A DNA stretch of 25,457 nucleotides, taken from positions 1 to 25,457 of the IMG/VR virus record IMGVR_UViG_3300005532_000039; one strand, written 5' to 3'. Numbering within the stretch: position 1 is the first letter of the stretch; each line of letters begins with the position of its first letter. This DNA comes from a virus. Position numbers and translations under genes: made by a program. Positions 6,908 to 13,711 of the stretch are shown in pieces. Under the pieces are notes generated by a model, which saw only the letters and a program-made list of their open reading frames with translations, ran no database searches and was not told where the DNA came from.

Positions 6908-7701
6908 GCGAGCGCGGCGTTCTCTTTACCCCCGAGGCGGCGGGCCGCATCATCGCGGCCACGCAATGGCAGGAAAACTGGCCGCAATCGCGCAAGCCCA
7001 CGCGCGGCGTGCCGGCGGCGCCCAAGGAGCAGGTGTTCCTGGCCCGCATTACCTCGGGCACACCCGACGCCAACGGCCTGTATGCGGCCGTCATCACCCA
7101 GCGCCAGCCCGATGGCAGCTATGTCGATTTCGGCAGCGTCCGCGTGGCGAGCCTCAATGGCGAGACACTCACCCAGGGCAAGCGCTATGCCGTGCAGGCC
7201 GTGGACCCCAACTACAGCGGCGCACCGGCCTATCAAACCCTCGGCGGCGCCGCCAACATGGCGACGGCCTTCTCGGGAGCTTATTACGTCCAGAGCGGCA
7301 ATCAGACCATTACCTCCAGTGCCAATCTGGGCACAGTGACCAAGATTCTCGGCTTCAACAGTGCCAGCTACGACACCGACGGCTATGGGCCCGGCGATGG
7401 CATTACCATCCCCTTTGGCGGCTACTATCGCGTTACCCTCCAGGTGGCCTGGCAAAACAGTAACGTCGGCTCGCGCCTGTGCAATGCCCTCGTCGCTGGC
7501 ACCTTCACCCCTGCGATGGATGTGCGGCCGGCTGCTTCGGGAGCTTTGGAGTATACCGTGCAGCAGCTGACGTTCACCTACGCCCTCAGCGCCGGCGTCA
7601 GCATTGTTTTCAACGTCTCCCAGGATTCAGGCGGCAATCTCGACATCACCCCCGGCGGCCTTGGCGTGCCCTGCTCGTACTGGATTGAGCGCATCGGCTA
7701 G
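6904..7701 (+). CDS. Tail fibre/adhesin-like protein with C1q-like end
   Basis: This 265-residue protein starts at an ATG overlapping the upstream stop. The N-terminal part (FTPEAAGRIIAATQWQE) is a short helical opening, then a small beta domain (EQVFLARITSGTPDANGLYAAVITQ), and residues about 118-265 form a jelly-roll with FGGYYRVTLQVAWQN and TYALSAGVSIVFNVSQ, the strand pattern of C1q/TNF-like trimeric domains. Such ends are common in phage receptor-binding proteins. It lies between two fibre-like genes that share an N-terminus, so these three probably form one adhesion complex. Confidence 0.6.
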   Translation: MSERGVLFTPEAAGRIIAATQWQENWPQSRKPTRGVPAAPKEQVFLARITSGTPDANGLYAAVITQRQPDGSYVDFGSVRVASLNGETLTQGKRYAVQAVDPNYSGAPAYQTLGGAANMATAFSGAYYVQSGNQTITSSANLGTVTKILGFNSASYDTDGYGPGDGITIPFGGYYRVTLQVAWQNSNVGSRLCNALVAGTFTPAMDVRPAASGALEYTVQQLTFTYALSAGVSIVFNVSQDSGGNLDITPGGLGVPCSYWIERIG

Positions 7702-7715
7702 TTCTGGAGGAGCGC

Positions 7716-9182
7716 ATGTCTCTTTTGACCGTGATCCCCACCGACGTGCAAGTTGTCGGCGCTCTGTCGGCCACCTCCATCACCACGGCGCAGCTGAATT
7801 TCAATGTGCTCGGTCTGACGGGCACCGTGCCCGTGAGCAATGGCGGCACGGGCCTGGCCACCTTGACGGCGCATGGCGTGCTGTTGGGCGAGGGGACCTC
7901 GCCAATCGGCATCGCTCCGACGGGTAACACGGGCTACCTCCTCATCGACCAGGGCGTCGGTGTCGATCCGGCTTTCAAGCTCGTATCTGGCGACGCCACG
8001 CTCACCGGCGGCGGCCTGCTGACGATCGCTAGCCTGTTCGCCAATGTGCAGGGCCTGAAACTGACCTTCACCACGACGGCGCAAATCACCGTCGGCATCG
8101 GCCAGGCCCGCGATTCGACCAACGCCACGACAATCATCCTCAACAGCCCTGTCGCCATCACGGTGACGACTAATGGCAGTGCCGCCGGCAATGACCGCAA
8201 GCAGATTAGTGGTACGGTGGCCACCAATTCCACCAATGCCACCGTGACCGGAACGAGCACGGCCTTCCTGACCGATTTCGGCACCAGGACCTGCTCGGGC
8301 ACCATCGCCGGGGCCTCCACCACCATCACCGGCACCAACACGAAGTTCCTGAGCGAGTTCGCCGTCGGCGACCTCATCGGCACGGCCGCCAAGGGCTACA
8401 GCCGCATTACCGCCATTGCCTCGGATACTTCGCTTACCATTGTGGCCGCCCTCCCCGGTGGCGATCCCTCGGGCACCACGCCCGTTTGCATCGAAAACGC
8501 CTGGTTCCAGGCGGCCAGTCAGACGATCCAGCGCATCAACACGATCAGCTCGAACACGTCGCTGACCCTGGCGGCCAACTCCAGCGCCACGCAGAGCGGC
8601 GTCAATGGCTTCATCGGCGTCTTGCCCGCCTCCCAGGCCGCTCTCATGGTCTGGCTGGCTCAGGGTAACAGCGGCACGACCTGCTATGTCAGCACGCAGC
8701 GGACCACGCCTTTTGGCATCAGCGGCTACACGACCTCCGTGCGCCGCATCGGCTCGATCCAGTACACCGGCAGCGTTGTCGTCGCCTTCGATCAGTGGGG
8801 CACCGGCAATGAGCGCTGGTATCAGTACGAGGTCGCCCAGGGCAGCGCCAACACGCAAATCCTGACCAACGCCGCCAATGTGGCCTGGACCAATGTCGTC
8901 GCCTCGGGCTGCGTACCGCCCACGGCCGATGTGCTGAACCTGACCGCCTCGATCATCACCGGCGGGACGGCGGGCTTGCAGATCTATCTGCGCAAGCGCG
9001 GCATCGGGGATGCCACCGTCAGTCGCAACGCCACCCTGGCCGTGCAGGTCCTCAACTTCACGCTGGCCGTTACGGTCGAGTGTGCCTGCGATGGCGCCCA
9101 GGTCATCGACTACGCCACTTCCAACACCTCGGCCGGCAATGGCCTCTACCTCTACGTCGTGGGTTATCACGAGAACCTGTAA
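7716..9182 (+). CDS. Tail fibre protein
   Basis: This 488-residue protein has a ribosome site (TGGAGGAGC) before its ATG. It begins with the anchoring segment shared with the gene at 6410, then has PVSNGGTGLATLTAHGVLLG, the well-known GGTG-x-T-x-x-GVL tail-fibre motif, followed by GTSPIGIAPTG. The middle contains two related repeats of the form ATVTGTSTAFLTDF and TTITGTNTKFLSEF. The C-terminal ~200 residues are beta-rich and probably trimeric. It would contact the host surface. It ends just before a heptamer-repeat hairpin. Confidence 0.8.
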   Translation: MSLLTVIPTDVQVVGALSATSITTAQLNFNVLGLTGTVPVSNGGTGLATLTAHGVLLGEGTSPIGIAPTGNTGYLLIDQGVGVDPAFKLVSGDATLTGGGLLTIASLFANVQGLKLTFTTTAQITVGIGQARDSTNATTIILNSPVAITVTTNGSAAGNDRKQISGTVATNSTNATVTGTSTAFLTDFGTRTCSGTIAGASTTITGTNTKFLSEFAVGDLIGTAAKGYSRITAIASDTSLTIVAALPGGDPSGTTPVCIENAWFQAASQTIQRINTISSNTSLTLAANSSATQSGVNGFIGVLPASQAALMVWLAQGNSGTTCYVSTQRTTPFGISGYTTSVRRIGSIQYTGSVVVAFDQWGTGNERWYQYEVAQGSANTQILTNAANVAWTNVVASGCVPPTADVLNLTASIITGGTAGLQIYLRKRGIGDATVSRNATLAVQVLNFTLAVTVECACDGAQVIDYATSNTSAGNGLYLYVVGYHENL

Positions 9183-9193
9183 AGAGAGTGACG

Positions 9194-9270
9194 AGTGACA
9201 AGTGACGAGTGACGAGTGACAAGCAAAACCCGCTGTCTTTCTTGTCACTCGTCACTCATCACTTGTCACT
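9194..9270 (+). repeat. Hairpin of opposed heptanucleotide repeats
   Basis: Arms at 9194-9223 and 9241-9270 pair at 29 of 30 positions around a 17-base loop. Each arm is a run of heptamers AGTGACG / AGTGACA. It starts 12 bases after the fibre stop. No T-run follows on the + strand, so it is not a classical intrinsic terminator, though it could still stop or process transcripts. AAAGAG occurs just outside both ends (9181-9186 and 9272-9277), possibly a short target duplication, but too short to be sure. Confidence 0.8.
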
Positions 9271-9340
9271 GAAAGAGTCACTGCTTTTGCCCTCGGCCTC
9301 ACGGCGCTGGTACATCAGAGACACACGCGGAGGAGAGGCT

Positions 9341-9601
9341 ATGGACTGGGTATCGCTCATTCATTCGCTGGGATTGCCCACGGCGCTGCTCCTCCTCATC
9401 CTGATGGCCTTGGGGCGCGCGGGCGTATGGGCCGCCAACAACCTCATGAAGCCGCTGGTGGACAAGCACATCGAGTTTTTGGACAAGGCCATCGAAGCCA
9501 ACGACAAGATTGCCACGAGCCAGGCCGAGATCACCAGGGCCCTGCTGACAATGAATGATCGCCTGGATCGACTGAGCAAGGAGGCTATGGCTCATGCCTA
9601 A
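9341..9601 (+). CDS. Holin-like membrane protein
   Basis: The ATG at 9341 follows GGAGGAGAGG and gives 86 residues. Residues about 8-28 (LGLPTALLLLILMALGRAG) form one membrane segment, followed by a charged helix with coiled-coil character (VDKHIEFLDKAIEANDKIA to MNDRLDRLSKEA). One N-terminal membrane segment plus a charged helix resembles small phage holin or BhlA/XhlA-type proteins. It is the first gene after the fibres, the usual place for lysis genes. Its stop lies inside the next gene (8-base overlap). The holin role is inferred; no experiment-level motif exists. Confidence 0.55.
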   Translation: MDWVSLIHSLGLPTALLLLILMALGRAGVWAANNLMKPLVDKHIEFLDKAIEANDKIATSQAEITRALLTMNDRLDRLSKEAMAHA

Positions 9602-9740
9602 AGTGACGCGACTGGCTGTGCCCTTCTTCCTGTCCGTGGGCCTGGCCGCTGGCGTCCTGGCCGCGAGCCTGGCCGGTCGGCCCACAACGCAGCTGGCCGG
9701 CGCCGTCGAGGTGCAGGTGCCGACTACAGGCGCCTCCTGA
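9594..9740 (+). CDS. Signal-peptide-like small ORF upstream of protease
   Basis: This 48-codon ORF starts at an ATG overlapping the holin-like gene. The product has a basic start (MPKVTR), a hydrophobic core (LAVPFFLSVGLAAGVLAA) and a small-residue end (SLAG), as in a signal peptide or signal anchor, then about 20 polar residues to TGA at 9738. The frame after that TGA is the same as that of the protease at 9798 and stays open all the way into it. It could be the true N-terminus of the protease, read through or interrupted, or a separate small lysis peptide. Confidence 0.6.
   Translation: MPKVTRLAVPFFLSVGLAAGVLAASLAGRPTTQLAGAVEVQVPTTGAS
9738..9740 (+). other. In-frame TGA between signal peptide and protease
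   Basis: TGA is followed by C (TGAC), a context known to terminate poorly in bacteria. Nineteen sense codons, Pro- and Ser-rich, connect it in frame to the GTG at 9798. The protease has no ribosome site of its own. TGA ends many other genes here, so this is not a changed genetic code. Readthrough, reinitiation, mutation and sequencing error all remain possible. Confidence 0.5.
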
Positions 9741-9797
9741 CTGACCCCGCCAGCGCCTCGGTCGGAGGCGCCGTCTCAGGACAACAGCGACAACAGC

Positions 9798-10979
9798 GTG
9801 GCTAACTGTGTGGTCAATGTCTGCTGCGATACCCACTACGGCGGCTCGGGCACCTCCATTTACTGCGAGAACGCCGGCGTCATCATCAGTGCCGCTCATG
9901 TGACCCGCGGCGCTCGCTCGGCCCGGATCACTTTCCGCAGTGGCCAGTCCTATCACGCCCAGGTCCTCGCCGCCGAGGAGAGCACGGATCTGGCCGCCCT
10001 GTGGTTCAGCCCCGAGGGCAACGTGCCGCGCACGGCCGTGGCGGCGCAGGCCCCACCGCGCGGCAGTCGTGTCTGGAAGATCGGCTATCCCGCCGGGCGC
10101 TCGAGCTTACAGCGGCCCAGCATTCTCTCGGGGCAGCTGCTGCGCTGTGAGGGGCGGCTCTATGCCCATATCGAGGTTTACAGTGGGGACAGCGGCGGCG
10201 GTTACTTCAACGACCAGGGCGAGCTGATCGGCGCGGTCACCGGCTATGAGAATGGCCAACATGCGCCGTCGTTTGGTCCCGGCACCGCCCAGCTGCAGCG
10301 CTTCGTCACCGAGGTCTGCAAGCCGCGTCTGCGGCGCCAGCCGCCACAACCTGGCAACCCCGGTGGCCTACCTGGCAAGCAACCTACCAACCCGGGCCCG
10401 AGTGCTGGCCCTCCGGATGGGATCCATCCACCTGCGCCGGCCCCGGACCCGGCCCAGCCTCAACCCCGCCCCCCCAGTGTGCCACCGCCACAACCTAGCG
10501 TTCCGGGCTGCCCCTGCGATCTGTCCCTGATCATCCAGCGGCTTGAACGGCTGGAAGCTTCCCTCCAGGCCCGCCTGGAGCAGATTCAGAAGATGCCAGG
10601 ACCTGAAGGCCCGGCGGGTAAGGAAGGTCCTGCAGGGAAGCCCGGAGTGCCTGGTCCGCAGGGGGTGCCAGGTCCTCCGGGTCCTGCGGGACCTCCCGGC
10701 CCGGCCGGGAAGGATGGCCGCGACGGCAAGGATGGCGGCGCCGTAGTGGCCGAGCTATCGGCCCGCGTTGAGGCCCTGGCCGCCGCACTTTCCGCCCGTA
10801 TCGACGAGCTGGCCAAGCACGGCCCAACAGCACCGCTGGAGGTCGAGCAGATTAAGAAGATCCTGGCGGGCACGGGCTTCACCGTCGATGTGGTCGATAG
10901 CCAGGGCGCCATCATCCAGAGTCAGCAGGTGCCTCTGGGCGGCACGCTGAAGCTGCAGCTGCTGCCCAAGGCGAAGTGA
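9798..10979 (+). CDS. Trypsin-like serine protease with collagen-like stalk
   Basis: The 393 residues counted from the GTG at 9798 contain a complete trypsin-fold triad: His34 in ISAAHV, Asp64 in ESTDLAAL and Ser132 in YSGDSGGG. A Pro-rich linker follows (about 178-238), then a short coiled coil (241-265), then fifteen uninterrupted Gly-X-Y triplets (268-312), then a second coiled coil (316-340) and a small beta end. This would form a trimer with protease heads on a collagen-like stalk. The GTG lacks a ribosome site; the frame is open back to the TGA at 9738, beyond which lies a signal peptide. It sits where an endolysin is expected. Export, wall degradation or virion attachment are inferences. 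Confidence 0.8.
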   Translation: MANCVVNVCCDTHYGGSGTSIYCENAGVIISAAHVTRGARSARITFRSGQSYHAQVLAAEESTDLAALWFSPEGNVPRTAVAAQAPPRGSRVWKIGYPAGRSSLQRPSILSGQLLRCEGRLYAHIEVYSGDSGGGYFNDQGELIGAVTGYENGQHAPSFGPGTAQLQRFVTEVCKPRLRRQPPQPGNPGGLPGKQPTNPGPSAGPPDGIHPPAPAPDPAQPQPRPPSVPPPQPSVPGCPCDLSLIIQRLERLEASLQARLEQIQKMPGPEGPAGKEGPAGKPGVPGPQGVPGPPGPAGPPGPAGKDGRDGKDGGAVVAELSARVEALAAALSARIDELAKHGPTAPLEVEQIKKILAGTGFTVDVVDSQGAIIQSQQVPLGGTLKLQLLPKAK

Positions 10980-11021
10980 GACGTTTCCCTTTCCTTTTTC
11001 CCACGACCGGAGAAGTGACCG

Positions 11022-11306
11022 ATGGCTATTGCTCAAGAACTGGTCGATGCCGCTGGCGCCGCCGCTCTGCGTGGCTTTACCCGCCAGGCCGATCGGGCCG
11101 ACCAGGACGCCCGCGACATGGGCTCGTTACTCATGTTCGATCATCGCAGCCTCAGCGCCGCGATCTGCCGCGAAGTCTGCATGGCTCCTGATCCAGCCAC
11201 CATCGCCGACTTCAACACGACCTCTCATGTGCCGACGCCGCAGCCCTACATTGCACCGAACGTGTACAACCCGCAGGGTGGGCCTCCGGGACAAACGCCG
11301 AAGTAA
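11022..11306 (+). CDS. Hypothetical protein
   Basis: This 94-residue protein starts at an ATG after GGAGAAGTGACCG. The N-terminal half is helical (AQELVDAAGAAALRGFTRQADRADQDARDMG), and the C-terminal third is Pro- and Asn-rich and probably unfolded (TPQPYIAPNVYNPQGG). It contains no membrane segment or known motif. It lies in the run of small genes between the protease and the cysteine-rich exported protein. The function is unknown. Confidence 0.5.
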   Translation: MAIAQELVDAAGAAALRGFTRQADRADQDARDMGSLLMFDHRSLSAAICREVCMAPDPATIADFNTTSHVPTPQPYIAPNVYNPQGGPPGQTPK

Positions 11307-11325
11307 TCCCACGAGTTAGCATCTC

Positions 11326-11559
11326 ATGGCCGATGCCTCCTCGACCCCCGCAGCGCCCGACCCGGCCGAGGCCTGGGCCGATCTAATCCAGTCTTTTGCC
11401 GAGCTGGCGGACGCTGCGGATGAGGAGACCTGGCAAAAGGCCAGAGCCAACCTGGAAAAAGCGAAAACGGCCTGGGCCGAAGGCATGACGAAAGGAGTGG
11501 CGGGGCTGGTGGCACAGCGGGCAACGCCGCCCGAGTCTGCGTCGCCGGCCCCCGGGTGA
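11326..11559 (+). CDS. Hypothetical small helical protein
   Basis: This 77-residue acidic protein is predicted helical by eye (EAWADLIQSFAELADAADEETWQKARANLEKAKTAW), with a Pro-rich tail. It has no Cys, membrane segment or recognised family. Its start is 17 bases after the preceding stop without a clear ribosome site, and the next gene begins 7 bases later. The colinear position and codon use resemble its neighbours. The function is unknown. Confidence 0.45.
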   Translation: MADASSTPAAPDPAEAWADLIQSFAELADAADEETWQKARANLEKAKTAWAEGMTKGVAGLVAQRATPPESASPAPG

Positions 11560-11566
11560 GGACGTC

Positions 11567-12100
11567 ATGACGGCACAAGAGGCTCTGGCCGCCCGGCGGC
11601 TGGAGTGGAAAGATTGGTTCGTGCAGGCGATGGCCTTCGGCTATGCCCAGACCGATGCCCTGCGCCGCGCGGCTGCTGCCAAGGGGATGGGCTTGGACCT
11701 CGCACAGTTCAGCCGGCCATTTCCCGGCTCACCGATGACACAGACCATCACGGACAATTCCGTCAACGCCGCCCCGCCGCCCGCGGCGGTGCCGGCAACG
11801 GGCCCGAGTGCCCAGGCAGGCACTCTCTCGGGCCCTGCCCCAGGTCCGGCCCCCGAGCGCCTCCCGCATGGGCCGGCGGCCAAGCCCAGCAATCCCCTGG
11901 CGATCATGGCGCTGACGGCGGCCACGCTGCTGGGCGGTACGGCCCTGGGCGCTGGCGTCGTCGGCCTACTGCGCCCAACGCAGCAGTCTCCTCAGATCAT
12001 TCAGCAGCCGGCGCCACCACCAGCACCGACTCCGCAGCCAGAACCCCAGCCTTGTCCTCCACTCAATGACAGAGACTGGCAAATCAAGATCGTCCCCTGA
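11567..12100 (+). CDS. Proline-rich single-pass membrane protein
   Basis: This 177-residue protein starts 7 bases after its neighbour. Residues 1-50 are helical (WKDWFVQAMAFGYAQTDALRRAAAAKG); 55-108 are Pro/Ala-rich and disordered; 110-136 form one hydrophobic segment (LAIMALTAATLLGGTALGAGVVGLL); the end is again Pro-rich (QPAPPPAPTPQPEPQP). The stretched Pro-rich arms on both sides of a membrane segment recall spanin- or TonB-like wall-spanning proteins. I infer a periplasm-spanning accessory of the lysis region, with low certainty. Confidence 0.5.
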   Translation: MTAQEALAARRLEWKDWFVQAMAFGYAQTDALRRAAAAKGMGLDLAQFSRPFPGSPMTQTITDNSVNAAPPPAAVPATGPSAQAGTLSGPAPGPAPERLPHGPAAKPSNPLAIMALTAATLLGGTALGAGVVGLLRPTQQSPQIIQQPAPPPAPTPQPEPQPCPPLNDRDWQIKIVP

Positions 12101-12113
12101 AAGGAGTCCTCTT

Positions 12114-12584
12114 GTGCGTAGCTTGTGCCTCGCCCTTCTGTGTCTGGGTTCGACAGCCCTCTTCGCCCCCGCGCAGTGCCCGTGCCAGCCGTGTCGTCCG
12201 CAAGCCTGCCAAGCCCAGGACTGCGACTGCTTCGAGGAAGCTTACGACCAGGCCGTCCGCGACAACAAGCCCTTGCTGATCTTCGTCCAGCAGAAGGCCC
12301 GCGGCATCGAGGGTTGCCTCAGCTGCTCGGTAGCCTGCTACCCCGGCCAGCGGGGCGCCGGCGTCATCATCGGCCTACCCGATGGGAAGGGCAACCTGCT
12401 GGAAGTAGCCCGCCGTGACAGCTATCCCACCGAGGCCTGGCTGCAGCGGCGTGTCGCCGAGCTACAGCGGCAACACACGAATCTGGCTTGCTACCGCCAG
12501 GGGTTTTTTCTGAGGATCGGCCTGGGCATCGTTAGCGGTCGTCCGGGCCACCCTTCCCACCATCCCCGAGGACCTTGCCGATGA
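12114..12584 (+). CDS. Exported cysteine-rich thioredoxin-like protein
   Basis: The GTG at 12114, after AAAGGAG, gives 156 residues with a clear signal peptide (RSLCLALLCLGSTALFAPA). A Cys-dense segment follows (CPCQPCRPQACQAQDCDC), then FEEAYDQAVRDNKPLLIFVQQKA, the first helix and strand of a thioredoxin fold, with CLSC at residues 68-71 at the active-site place. The C-terminal helix (PTEAWLQRRVAELQRQH) also fits. Residues after about 125 are basic and less ordered. A role in disulfide exchange outside the cytoplasm is inferred. It overlaps the next gene by 4 bases. Confidence 0.6.
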   Translation: MRSLCLALLCLGSTALFAPAQCPCQPCRPQACQAQDCDCFEEAYDQAVRDNKPLLIFVQQKARGIEGCLSCSVACYPGQRGAGVIIGLPDGKGNLLEVARRDSYPTEAWLQRRVAELQRQHTNLACYRQGFFLRIGLGIVSGRPGHPSHHPRGPCR

Positions 12585-12781
12585 GCAACCGTCCCTGCTT
12601 GCGGTTGGCCCACGCTCAAAATGTCGCGGCCATCCGCCGCCAGCAGTACGCCCGGCTGCGCGAGGCCTACCAGGTTGGCGACGTGCCCATTAACCAGCTG
12701 GAAGAGGCCGAGTTGGCCAAGCTGGACGCGGAGCTGCACCTGAAGCTCTGCGAACTGGACGTGCGCGAGGAGGACCGATGA
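12581..12781 (+). CDS. Small coiled-coil hypothetical protein
   Basis: The ATG at 12581 overlaps the previous TGA (ATGA) and gives 66 residues. The product is a single charged helix pair (NVAAIRRQQYARLREAYQVG, then QLEEAELAKLDAELHLKLCEL), likely a coiled coil. A TTG six bases upstream is possible, but the ATGA coupling and GAGGA favour 12581. It is followed directly by a small membrane protein (overlap ATGA), so the two may work together. The function is unknown. Confidence 0.5.
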   Translation: MSNRPCLRLAHAQNVAAIRRQQYARLREAYQVGDVPINQLEEAELAKLDAELHLKLCELDVREEDR

Positions 12782-12909
12782 ACGAGCCAAACATGGTCCG
12801 TGCCAAAGCCCCGCTGGGTTGCTTGCTGGTGTTGTCCTTCATCGGTGGCTGTCTGTTTGCTTTGTCACTCATTGCGGTGGCCTGCCTGATCGTCAACCGC
12901 TTGCTCTGA
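12778..12909 (+). CDS. Small single-pass membrane protein
   Basis: This 43-residue ORF starts at an ATG overlapping the previous stop. After a short N-terminus (NEPNMVRAKAP) almost all of it is one hydrophobic helix (LGCLLVLSFIGGCLFALSL to CLIVN), ending with RLL. The coupling to the coiled-coil gene upstream and the GGAGGACCG ribosome site support expression. It could be an antiholin, second holin or other small lysis-region membrane peptide. Its stop lies just before a heptamer-repeat hairpin. Confidence 0.5.
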   Translation: MNEPNMVRAKAPLGCLLVLSFIGGCLFALSLIAVACLIVNRLL

Positions 12910-12912
12910 TCG

Positions 12913-12983
12913 GAGCAGGATCGAGGATCGAGGATCGAGCAGGTCTTCACTCGATCCTCGATCCTCACTCCTCGATCCTGCTC
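12913..12983 (+). repeat. Hairpin of opposed heptanucleotide repeats
   Basis: The left arm is a run of AGGATCG heptamers beginning GAGCAGGA; the right arm is the opposed run ending TCCTGCTC. The outer 15 bases pair perfectly, and the right arm carries one extra heptamer. It begins three bases after the stop of the small membrane gene and ends just before the AAGGAGA ribosome site of the next gene. The end sequence GAGCAGGA is shared with the hairpin at 4495, so the two belong to one family. Confidence 0.8.
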
Positions 12984-12996
12984 AAGGAGAAAAGCC

Positions 12997-13140
12997 ATGC
13001 GTACCTTCTGGCGCTGGTGGTGTTGGCTGTTGCACCGACCGTTCTGGAAGGTGGGTGTCTGGAGTGACGCGGGAGAGGGAACCCAGGGGCGTCTGCTGTG
13101 CTGTCCCTGCTGCTCGAAAATCTGGACCCAGTTCCGCTGA
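12997..13140 (+). CDS. Small Trp- and Cys-rich hypothetical protein
   Basis: This 47-residue ORF has a good ribosome site (AAGGAGAAAAGCC). The product begins RTFWRWWCWLLHRPFWKVGVW, very rich in tryptophan, and ends with CCPCCSKIWTQF, a possible metal-binding cluster. Trp-rich amphipathic peptides can sit at membrane surfaces, which would fit a lysis region, but this is only a suggestion. No family is recognised. Confidence 0.4.
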   Translation: MRTFWRWWCWLLHRPFWKVGVWSDAGEGTQGRLLCCPCCSKIWTQFR

Positions 13141-13176
13141 GAAGTGACAACGGGCCCGGCCAGCGGGTAAAAAAGT

Positions 13177-13215
13177 GCCGAGCGTAGAGTGTTCTCCCTT
13201 CTGCTCTACCTCGGC
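13177..13215 (-). terminator. Hairpin with minus-strand T-run
   Basis: GCCGAG (13177-13182) pairs with CTCGGC (13210-13215), and GTAGAG (13184-13189) pairs with CTCTAC (13204-13209), with one bulged base. On the minus strand the hairpin is followed by AC then six T, so it fits an intrinsic terminator for leftward transcription. It would shield the late genes from transcripts entering from the integration side. No minus-strand gene is seen directly to its right. The surrounding 190-base gap (13141-13330) holds no gene that I can support. Confidence 0.45.
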
Positions 13216-13330
13216 CGGGGCAGTTAGAAACAAGGTCCCTTCACTGCCCAGAACTATCCTAATGCACTTGGTCAGGACCGTCGTTGCGGTTCTATGGCAG
13301 GACCGTAGACGACCCCACGGAGGGAACAGT

Positions 13331-13711
13331 ATGGATCGGCCTCGGCTGCGGCGCTGGTTGAGCGCTATTGAACACCCCCATCCCCTCTGCCCTTTCTGTC
13401 AGGAGTTGGCCGACGGCCCGGATCATGCGGCCTGTGTGATCCTGTGGCTGAGGCTCTTGCGTTTCGCTTTCCCCTTCGAGCAGGACGGCCCGGATGAAGA
13501 TTACGAGCATGAGGCCCGGCCTCTGCCGGTCCCCTGCTCCGTCGTGTCGCGCGAAGCCCGCGTCAACGTGCTGGCGGCGCGCTATCACCGCGGCGAATCC
13601 CTCTGGCACCCGGCCGATCTCTGCCAGATGCCGGACCTGGCCGGCTGCGCCCTGGAAGTGTCGCGTCTGGCTAATGGCGCCATCGCCGAGGGGGAGGTGC
13701 GCTATGCCTAG
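13331..13711 (+). CDS. Hypothetical protein with CPFC motif
   Basis: The ATG at 13331 after GGAGGGAACAGT gives 126 residues. The N-terminal part has PLCPFCQELADGPDHAACV, a C-x2-C with a later His and Cys that could hold zinc, then a Leu/Phe-rich helix (ILWLRLLRFAFPF) and an acidic loop. The rest is soluble-looking, with no known family. Its last 8 bases overlap the following DNA-binding-like gene, suggesting coupled translation and a shared regulatory or DNA role. Confidence 0.5.
   Translation: MDRPRLRRWLSAIEHPHPLCPFCQELADGPDHAACVILWLRLLRFAFPFEQDGPDEDYEHEARPLPVPCSVVSREARVNVLAARYHRGESLWHPADLCQMPDLAGCALEVSRLANGAIAEGEVRYA

Noticed and set aside
7698-9248. Minus-strand ORF of 516 codons opposite the tail fibre
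   Set aside because: Shadow of the fibre gene; the product is Arg/Gly/Ala-rich with no domain.
4097-12983. CRISPR-like array from the short repeats
   Set aside because: Units are 7-mers in direct contact without unique spacers, and no cas gene is present.
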